NCBI GenBank assembly: GCA_026983895.1
Contig: JALSTF010000025.1
Location: forward strand, 1 to 5,049
DNA length: 5,049 nucleotides
Reading direction: 5' to 3'
Source: Sulfurovum sp.
GTDB taxonomy: Bacteria; Campylobacterota; Campylobacteria; Campylobacterales; Sulfurovaceae
The position numbers and the translations under genes were made by a program. The notes beneath the pieces are model-generated. The model ran no database searches and had not been told where the DNA came from. It saw nothing but the letters and a program-made list of their open reading frames with translations. Below are positions 1 through 5,049 of this stretch, in pieces (the stretch's first letter is position 1; the number at the start of each line of letters is the position of its first letter).

Positions 1-3
1 ACG

Positions 4-1086
4 CTAAAAGAGTTTCCCGATCTTCTGAAAACCAAACCAGTAAAGCATGGCACCCAGGATCATCACTCCCCCGAAATAGGGCAGCAGATCCACAAAAGCG
101 GTACCTCTGTAAAAGATGCTTTCACTCCCTTCGATATAGTAGCGCAACGGAGAGAAAAGTGAAAGCTTCTGGAAGACAGGATGCATGGCATAGACCGGGG
201 TCCAGGCACCGCTGAGGAAAATAAGAGGCATCATGATAATAATGGAGAGCTGTGCCACCTGCATCACATTTCGGGAAACGGCAGCGACAAAAAGTCCTAT
301 GCCCGCCGAAGAGAATGCGTAGAGAAAGGTCAGGAGCATAAATGCCCAGAAAGAACCGTGCATCGGCATATGAAAACGGTCAAAGAGTACAAACCCTACG
401 GCAAGTGCCGTCCCCGCCATGACAATGAGTACCTGCGACATGCTTTTTGCCAAAATAGTGATCTTCGGGTTGACAGGCATCAAAAGCATAATGTCCCAGG
501 TACCGTCCTCCTTCTCTTTGACGAAGACGATGGCGGTCAGGATGATCACCAGCATTGTGATGACCGAGAGCAGTTCGGTCAGTGCCATAAAGGAGTGGTT
601 GTCTGCATTTTCATTGAAAAGTTTGTGTGTCTGGATCGCAAGCGGTATATCGATGGACTGAAAATCAAGCAGGATATTCTGCAGGTAGGAGAGTGTCGTC
701 AGGCTCTGAGAAGCTGCTGTGGCATCGAGCAGCAGATCGAGCTGTGCGGTTTTTCCCTCACGATACTTCTTTTCAAAGTCACTGTCGAACACGAGGCCGA
801 CGATCACCTCTTTGTTGAAGATCGCACGGCTGAGCTCTTTCTGGGAAAGATAGCGGACCGGCGGAGCGAATTCGGGACGATGCAGTCTCGTCAGTATCTT
901 TTGGCTGATCCCGCCTCCCGTTTCATCCACATAGCCTACCGACACATTCCGGGGTTTGATCTGTATCCCCTCCCCGGCAACATAGATGTCGAGGGTGAAT
1001 GAGTAGAGTACCACTGCGACCAGCATCACCGAGCGAAGGAAACTGAGCAGCTCTTTGCCCAGTACGATGAAAAAGGTCCGTATCAT
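4..1086 (-). CDS. ABC-2 type permease 2 (YhhJ-like)
   Basis: A 360-residue inner-membrane permease with the same plan as its neighbour. Helix 1 (about 20-36) is followed by an extracytoplasmic domain (about 38-167), then five segments (about 168-189, 214-235, 246-271, 276-297 and 332-353). The coupling motif EKEDGTWDIMLLMPV lies at 191-205, and LSGAWTPVYAMHPVF (291-305) at the end of segment 5 is typical of the family. Several stretches match E. coli YhhJ as I recall it: YSFTLDIY after helix 1, LDATAASQSLT (120-130), SYLQNI (133-138) and the ITMLVIILT helix. YhhJ is encoded beside RbbA, which fits the RbbA-like neighbours. It probably pairs with permease 1 as a heterodimer served by the fused ATPase. 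The ATG at 1086 overlaps the permease 1 stop as ATGA and has AAGGAG five bases upstream. The gene is complete, ending in TAG at 6-4. I do not assign the yhhJ symbol because orthology is unproven. Confidence 0.9.
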   Translation of the reverse strand: MIRTFFIVLGKELLSFLRSVMLVAVVLYSFTLDIYVAGEGIQIKPRNVSVGYVDETGGGISQKILTRLHRPEFAPPVRYLSQKELSRAIFNKEVIVGLVFDSDFEKKYREGKTAQLDLLLDATAASQSLTTLSYLQNILLDFQSIDIPLAIQTHKLFNENADNHSFMALTELLSVITMLVIILTAIVFVKEKEDGTWDIMLLMPVNPKITILAKSMSQVLIVMAGTALAVGFVLFDRFHMPMHGSFWAFMLLTFLYAFSSAGIGLFVAAVSRNVMQVAQLSIIIMMPLIFLSGAWTPVYAMHPVFQKLSLFSPLRYYIEGSESIFYRGTAFVDLLPYFGGVMILGAMLYWFGFQKIGKLF

Positions 1087-2204
1087 TTCATCTCCTTTCT
1101 GAGGAGGAGGGTTCCTGCACTGAAGAAAGAGACGAAGAAAACAGCCAGGATCGCCAGATAGAGTACGATCTTCTCAGAGGAGAGCCCCTGGCCTATCAGG
1201 AAGGTATCATAAAGGATATGGTTGTAATACATCACGGGGAAGAGGTGCGCTTCAATGTAGGACTCTCCCTCCATCGAAGAGATCGGCATCAGCATTCCCG
1301 AATAGAGGAAGCCCGGAAGGATGGTCACGATCACGGTCAGGACCACGGCCACGATCTGCCGTTTGGTCACGACCGAGATGAGCATGCCGATAGAGAGACT
1401 GATGAGGATATAGAGTTCGCTGGTCAGCCAGTAAAGCATAAAACTCCCCCTGAACGGCACATCGAACAGATGGGTGGCCCAGAGAAAAAGAATGAAGATA
1501 TTGACAGAATGGAGCAAAAAGACAGGGAAAAGCTTCGCAGCGAGGAATTCTCCTTTGCTCAGCGGTGAAGCGTAAAAGTTGAAGATCGTTCCTTTCTCTT
1601 TCTCTTTGACGATGAGCAGTGCCGCCAGGATCGCCGGGGCGACCAGCAGTACCAGCCCGATAAGTCCGGGGACGATGGCATCCTCGTCACGCATGGACTG
1701 GTTGAAAAGCGTACGCGGGTTGAGGACGATCATCCCTTTTTCAGGCTGGGAGAATCGTTTGCCAACCTCCCTGGCGGCACTGTAGACGGTCATTTGGATA
1801 TAGTTTTCGATAGTAGTCGCCCGCGTAGGGAAGGATCCGTCGACAAACACCCCTATCTCGCTCTTCTGCCCGTGCAGCAGACGTTTTTCAAAGGAAGCAG
1901 GGATAATGAGGATCGCATCGCTTCTGGCCTGCTTGATAGACCGCAGCGCTTCGGCTTCGCTCACTTGGGCAACCGTAGCGTTAAAATATTTGGAATGCTC
2001 GAATTTGGAAATGAGCTGCATCGAGTATTTACTCTGGTCATTGTCGATAATGAGGACTCTGGCATGGGTCACATCCATACGGATACCGTAGCCAAAAAGC
2101 AGCATGATCATCGACGGCATCAGATAGACCATGATGATGAGGCGGCTGCGGAACAGTTCGGTGAACTCTTTGAGCATATAGGCTTTGACGGTAGTAAGTT
2201 TCAT
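1083..2204 (-). CDS. ABC-2 type permease 1 (matches RbbA C-terminal membrane domain)
   Basis: A 373-residue inner-membrane permease of the ABC-2 exporter family (ABC2_membrane_3 architecture). One hydrophobic helix (about 22-38) is followed by a large extracytoplasmic domain (about 40-175), then five hydrophobic segments (about 177-199, 222-245, 256-279, 283-304 and 346-367). The cytoplasmic coupling motif EKEKGTIFNFYASPL (201-215) follows the second segment and is where such permeases meet their ATPase. GYGIRMDV after helix 1 and GVFVDGSFPTRA (118-129) match, from memory, the membrane part of E. coli RbbA (GYGISMDV, GVWIDGAMPSRA) better than YbhS. The gene thus encodes as a separate protein what RbbA carries fused. 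The start at ATG 2204 is chosen for its ATGA overlap with the ATPase stop and an AGGAG six bases upstream; the open frame to 2384 only runs antiphase through the ATPase gene. Probable partner of permease 2. The substrate is unknown. Confidence 0.9.
   Translation of the reverse strand: MKLTTVKAYMLKEFTELFRSRLIIMVYLMPSMIMLLFGYGIRMDVTHARVLIIDNDQSKYSMQLISKFEHSKYFNATVAQVSEAEALRSIKQARSDAILIIPASFEKRLLHGQKSEIGVFVDGSFPTRATTIENYIQMTVYSAAREVGKRFSQPEKGMIVLNPRTLFNQSMRDEDAIVPGLIGLVLLVAPAILAALLIVKEKEKGTIFNFYASPLSKGEFLAAKLFPVFLLHSVNIFILFLWATHLFDVPFRGSFMLYWLTSELYILISLSIGMLISVVTKRQIVAVVLTVIVTILPGFLYSGMLMPISSMEGESYIEAHLFPVMYYNHILYDTFLIGQGLSSEKIVLYLAILAVFFVSFFSAGTLLLRKEMK
1092..1097 (-). promoter_or_regulatory. 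Ribosome binding site of permease 2
   Basis: A consensus-like AAGGAG lies in the last codons of permease 1, five bases before ATG 1086. It is the strongest such site in the window and supports translation of permease 2 at least level with its partner. Confidence 0.7.
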
Positions 2205-3829
2205 CTTCCGCTCCTGTAGTATGCCAAAAAGATATCTTCGAAATTTTTTGCATCCGGATGTGCCGCATAAAGATGCGCAAGCGTATCGTCCGCGACCTTT
2301 TCTCCCTGTCTGAGCAGCACGACCCTGTCGCAGTACTCCGCTTCGCTCATATAGTGTGTCGTGATAAGGATGGAGATCCCCCATTGCTCTTTGAGTTTTT
2401 TGAGGATCTGCCAGAACTGCGCCCTGGCGATCGTATCGACCCCGGAGGTCGGTTCATCCAGGAAGAGTACCAGCGGTTCATGCAGCAGTGCCGCTGCGAT
2501 GGAAAAACGCTGATTGACACCCAGGGGCAGGGAGTCTGGAAGTTCATCCATATAGGCTTCGAAACCGAGTTCGCGCGCATAATCCGCTATCCGTTTAAGT
2601 GCCGTAGCCATCGGGATACGGTGCATATTGGCAAAATAGAGCAGATTCTCCCTCACGGTCATATCGTTATAGAGCGCAAAATGCTGGCTGACATAACCGA
2701 TCTTCGACTTGAGGGACTGCCGGTCTTTTCCGCTGTGGATCGTTTTCCCAAGCAGTTTCAGCTCCCCTTCGTCAATGGGGTAAAGCCCCAAAAGCATTTT
2801 GATGAAGGTCGTCTTCCCTGCACCATTGGCACCCAGCAGACCGACGATCTCCCCGCGCTTGAGCTCCATGCTCACATGATCGTTGGCGACAAAATCCCCA
2901 AAACGCTTCGTGATCCCCCTTGCTTCCATAACGATATCGGGTATCTCCATGGTGCTTTCCCTCTCTTTGATCTCGATGGCGGGCAGCGTTCTGTGTTTTT
3001 TCAGTGCATTGACGAAAAAAAGTCCTTCGAGTGTCGGTACCGTATGGGTTGCAGGCAGCGTTTCCAGACTGTAAGTCACCTGATTGAAACTCAAACAGGG
3101 CTTCTCCCCCGCACAGGGGCTTTTCACATACGTATAGGGACGGATGGAGGCTGTCAGTGCTTCAGTCGTTCCGCGCGCGATGATCGTCCCCTCATCAAAG
3201 AGCAGTACCCGGTCCATCTTCGCCGCTTCCTGCATATAGGCGGTACTGACAAGGATGATCGTACCTTCTTCTTTTCTGATCGTATCGAGTATTTCCCAGA
3301 GTTCCATGCGGCTCAAAGGGTCCACCCCTGTCGTCGGCTCATCCAGGATGAGAAGTTTGGGCCGATGCAAAAGGGTACAGATCAGGGAAAGTTTCTGCAT
3401 CATACCTCCGCTGAGTTTCCCCGCTTCCCGATCGATGAAATCCCCGAGCCCTGCCATATGGAGCAGTTTCTGCCGATAGTGCTTGAAGGTTTCATCCTGC
3501 TTCAGTGCCCGCATATCGGCAAAGAACTGCAAATGTTCTCCCACCGTCAGCGTATCATAGAGTACGAGCCCGATCCCCTGAGGCATCAGGCCCGTATCTG
3601 ATTTGATCTTCTCTGCCTCTTTGGGAGAGCGGTAGCGCTGCCCTCTGTACACGATCTCACCCTCAAAACGGATCACGCCGGCAATGGCATGCATGAGAGA
3701 ACTCTTCCCTGCCCCATCCGCACCGATGAATCCGATGATCTCTCCGGACACGACCTGAAGGGAAGCAGACGTGATCCCTCTCTTTTTCTTATAGGAAACC
3801 GTTACACCCTTTACCTCAAGATCGGCCAT
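2201..3829 (-). CDS. Fused double-ATPase subunit of ABC exporter (RbbA/YbhF type)
   Basis: A 542-residue cytoplasmic protein with two ABC ATPase domains in tandem, which powers an ABC-2 exporter. Domain 1 (about 1-225) has Walker A GADGAGKS (36-43), Q-loop Q84, signature LSGGM (139-143) and Walker B LLILDE (159-164). Alanine (A197, in STAYM) replaces the switch histidine. A linker (about 226-298) carries a CX5C pair. Domain 2 (about 299-542) has Walker A GANGAGKT (333-340), Q382, an atypical signature LPLGVNQ (434-440), Walker B VLFLDE (454-459) and H492. From memory, E. coli RbbA shares MPQG, the TAYM switch region and LPLG, and YbhF shares the double-ATPase layout. RbbA, however, carries a permease on the same chain, whereas this protein ends at the second ATPase. 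RbbA has been described as a ribosome-associated ATPase, a role not implied here. Start: ATG 3829 has AAAGGA five bases upstream; the longer frame from TTG 3853 (eight more residues) lacks comparable support. The end overlaps permease 1 by ATGA. Confidence 0.93.
   Translation of the reverse strand: MADLEVKGVTVSYKKKRGITSASLQVVSGEIIGFIGADGAGKSSLMHAIAGVIRFEGEIVYRGQRYRSPKEAEKIKSDTGLMPQGIGLVLYDTLTVGEHLQFFADMRALKQDETFKHYRQKLLHMAGLGDFIDREAGKLSGGMMQKLSLICTLLHRPKLLILDEPTTGVDPLSRMELWEILDTIRKEEGTIILVSTAYMQEAAKMDRVLLFDEGTIIARGTTEALTASIRPYTYVKSPCAGEKPCLSFNQVTYSLETLPATHTVPTLEGLFFVNALKKHRTLPAIEIKERESTMEIPDIVMEARGITKRFGDFVANDHVSMELKRGEIVGLLGANGAGKTTFIKMLLGLYPIDEGELKLLGKTIHSGKDRQSLKSKIGYVSQHFALYNDMTVRENLLYFANMHRIPMATALKRIADYARELGFEAYMDELPDSLPLGVNQRFSIAAALLHEPLVLFLDEPTSGVDTIARAQFWQILKKLKEQWGISILITTHYMSEAEYCDRVVLLRQGEKVADDTLAHLYAAHPDAKNFEDIFLAYYRSGR
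2211..2215 (-). promoter_or_regulatory. Ribosome binding site of permease 1
   Basis: AGGAG lies within the last codons of the ATPase gene, six bases before ATG 2204. Together with the ATGA overlap it fixes the start and rules out the longer open frame reaching 2384. Confidence 0.7.
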
Positions 3830-4973
3830 ATCGATCCTTTCCATAAAAAACAAGACTCAGAAGGAAAGTGCCTCCCAGCGCGAACAGCAATGCCGACTGC
3901 ATGCCGAAGTGCTCCCAGATCATGCCGCTGACATACGCTCCCAGGGCACCACACAGTGCGACACCGGCATAAAAGACACCATAGACAGAACCCCTGTTGT
4001 CTGCATTTTGGGAAATGAACGCACGGTTGGCATTGAGCGAGGCTACGGTAAAGATCCCCAAAAAGCCGTAAGCGATCCAGGTGAACAACGGAGACGCAAG
4101 CCAGAGAAGTCCCTGTGCGGCCACACCGCAGGCATAGGCAAAGGCAAGGACCCGCCCGGCACCATACCGGTCAATGAAAATACCGAACCCGTAACTGCTC
4201 AGTGTCTGCACACCGGCGGAAACAGCAAAAAGAAGCGGAATGAACGCCGTATCGATACCTACCGTTTTCGCCTGCATGGTAAAAAAAGCATCACTGAACA
4301 TAAAAAAGAGAAAGAGAAAATAGAAAAAGAGTGAAGTAATACTCTTTTTGTCACGCTCAGTCAAGATAAAAGCATGCGACAGCGACATTTTTGGGCTGGG
4401 TATATCTTTGACGAAAAAAGCAACGATAAAAAGCCCGACAAGCCCCGGAAGCAAAGAAACATAAAAGATATTCCGTATGACCGCTTCACTCTGGCCGAAA
4501 TACCAGAGAAGCCCGAAAAGGAGCAGTATGCCGCTAAGTTCTCCCGCGATATCCATGGTCTTGTGAAAACCGAATGTTTTCCCCGAGGCATTGGCATGGC
4601 TGTATTCGGAGATCATCAAGTCCTTGGGCGCGGAACGCAACCCTTTCCCCAGCCTCTCCAGTGCTTTAAGCCCCGCAATGCTTTGATAACCGTGGCAGGT
4701 ACCAATGAGCGGTTTGCTTAGCGCAGAAAGGGCATAGCCGCCTACCACCAGGGGCTTGACGATACCGTAGCGGTCGGAGATGTACCCGGAAACAAGACGC
4801 AAAGCATAGGAGACGAAAGTCGCCACAGCGACAATGATCCCAAGCTTGTCCATCCCTTCATGCAGGATGACCACAACAAAGATAGGCAGGATCGGGCTGA
4901 TCATGGCCGATGCCATATCAGTGAAGAAACTCACCCATCCCAGCATGACGACATTGCGATCGATCGTTCTCAT
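3816..4973 (-). CDS. MFS transporter, substrate unknown
   Basis: A 385-residue integral inner-membrane protein of normal MFS length, with about 12 hydrophobic segments in two halves. The loop between helices 2 and 3 carries the MFS signature GYISDRYGIVKP (residues 63-74). Its counterpart in the second half is GIFIDRYGAGRV (264-275). Helix 1 has FFTDMASAMISPILP with an acidic D19. The stretch ERLGKGLRSAPKDLM (106-120) matches the 'DRxGKGxRxaPRDal' motif of a broad, poorly characterised bacterial MFS subfamily often labelled drug transporter. Family membership therefore suggests proton-coupled efflux, but no substrate can be named. The start at 4973 is chosen because its ATG overlaps the preceding stop as ATGA. 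The ribosome-binding signal is weak (an A/G-rich AAAGAGA about 10 bases upstream), so translation probably depends on coupling to the gene before it. A Met at residue 10 (4946) is a less likely start. The 3' end overlaps the ATPase gene by 14 bases. Confidence 0.9.
   Translation of the reverse strand: MRTIDRNVVMLGWVSFFTDMASAMISPILPIFVVVILHEGMDKLGIIVAVATFVSYALRLVSGYISDRYGIVKPLVVGGYALSALSKPLIGTCHGYQSIAGLKALERLGKGLRSAPKDLMISEYSHANASGKTFGFHKTMDIAGELSGILLLFGLLWYFGQSEAVIRNIFYVSLLPGLVGLFIVAFFVKDIPSPKMSLSHAFILTERDKKSITSLFFYFLFLFFMFSDAFFTMQAKTVGIDTAFIPLLFAVSAGVQTLSSYGFGIFIDRYGAGRVLAFAYACGVAAQGLLWLASPLFTWIAYGFLGIFTVASLNANRAFISQNADNRGSVYGVFYAGVALCGALGAYVSGMIWEHFGMQSALLFALGGTFLLSLVFYGKDRYGRS
3835..3840 (-). 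promoter_or_regulatory. Ribosome binding site of the ATPase gene
   Basis: AAAGGA lies inside the end of the MFS coding sequence, five bases before ATG 3829. It decides the start: the longer frames begin at TTG 3853 or ATG 3844, and this site would lie within them. It also shows that the ATPase can be initiated by ribosomes independently of the 14-base overlap. Confidence 0.7.
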
Positions 4974-5049
4974 AACACAGGGATCTCTTTTAAAGAAGCG
5001 GGCAATCCCTTCCCGTTTATGGAGATCACGCCGACAGCGGGGATACCGA
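4970..5049 (-). CDS. C-terminal end of an unidentified protein (partial)
   Basis: An open frame enters at the right edge and runs 25 codons to a TGA at 4972-4970. That stop shares an ATGA with the start of the MFS gene. The visible tail begins GIPAVGVISINGKG and ends in a short charged stretch (SLKEI) followed by PVL. The 4-base overlap, and the same arrangement at other junctions of this operon, support a real gene end rather than a chance frame. I do not recognise the protein. The pattern of a cis-proline-like 'PAV', a strand, 'INGK' and then a 'PSLxEI'-like helix start loosely recalls the end of small thioredoxin-fold proteins. That is a weak resemblance in 25 residues. The tail does not look like the end of a HlyD-type adaptor. 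Confidence 0.6.
   Translation of the reverse strand, partial: GIPAVGVISINGKGLPASLKEIPVL

Larger units (their letters stand above)
4..5049 (-). other. Translationally coupled exporter operon
   Basis: Five consecutive same-strand genes overlap at every junction: ATGA at 4970-4973, 14 bases at 3816-3829, ATGA at 2201-2204 and ATGA at 1083-1086. There is no intergenic space for a promoter or terminator, so one transcript from beyond the right edge is expected. The close linkage of the MFS gene to the ABC genes implies shared expression. It does not prove a shared substrate or a physical complex. Confidence 0.8.

Noticed and set aside
1..3. A possible terminator after the last gene.
   Set aside because: Only three bases remain beyond the stop codon, so nothing can be judged.
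181..1002. A 273-codon plus-strand open frame opposite permease 2.
   Set aside because: The translation is highly charged, rich in His, Cys and Gln, and matches no family I know, while the minus strand encodes a well-formed permease.
2205..2384. An N-terminal extension of permease 1 by 60 residues.
   Set aside because: It would overlap the end of the ATPase gene by about 180 bases, lies out of frame with it, and adds a polar sequence rich in Arg and Gly. ATG 2204 has a good ribosome binding site and the ATGA overlap.
2258..3601. A 447-codon open frame on the plus strand, opposite the ATPase gene.
   Set aside because: It is antisense to a gene with clear ABC motifs in both halves. Its translation is rich in His, Arg, Gln, Cys and Asp with no recognisable domain, as expected of a shadow frame.
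3830..3853. An earlier start for the ATPase gene (TTG 3853 or ATG 3844).
   Set aside because: The AAAGGA site is correctly spaced for ATG 3829, and the ABC domain's first strand begins right after that Met.
4361..4597. A short minus-strand frame of 78 codons inside the MFS gene.
   Set aside because: It overlaps the transporter in another frame and shows no domain or credible start signal.

Overview
The window holds one tightly packed minus-strand operon, read from high to low coordinates. Every gene boundary overlaps the next, and only three bases at the left edge lie outside a gene. In transcription order it contains: the last 25 codons of an unidentified gene (5049-4970); a 12-helix-type major facilitator superfamily (MFS) transporter (4973-3816); a protein with two fused ABC ATPase domains (3829-2201); and two ABC-2 type permeases, each with a large loop outside the membrane (2204-1083 and 1086-4). 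The promoter must lie beyond the right edge and any terminator beyond the left edge. I see no RNA gene, mobile element, repeat array or CRISPR.

The ABC part resembles the E. coli yhiI-rbbA-yhhJ cluster, and more distantly ybhG-ybhF-ybhS-ybhR. In E. coli RbbA the two ATPase domains and one permease form a single chain of about 910 residues. Here the same order of parts is split across two genes (542 + 373 = 915 residues) joined by a 4-base ATGA overlap. The last gene matches the partner permease YhhJ. The proteins probably form an export ATPase in the inner membrane, with the two permeases as a heterodimer and the fused ATPases as its motor. The substrate cannot be told from the sequence.

The periplasmic adaptor gene (HlyD/YhiI/YbhG type) that normally accompanies these genes is not in the window. 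The position just before the ATPase gene is taken by the MFS transporter, whose end overlaps the ATPase start by 14 bases. The adaptor, and any TolC-like gene, could still lie outside the window on either side.

The organism is a bacterium and very probably Gram-negative, given the ABC family. Base composition is near 50% GC by eye. The style of the proteins and the close packing recall marine Campylobacterota such as Sulfurovum, but this is an impression and not a demonstrated assignment.
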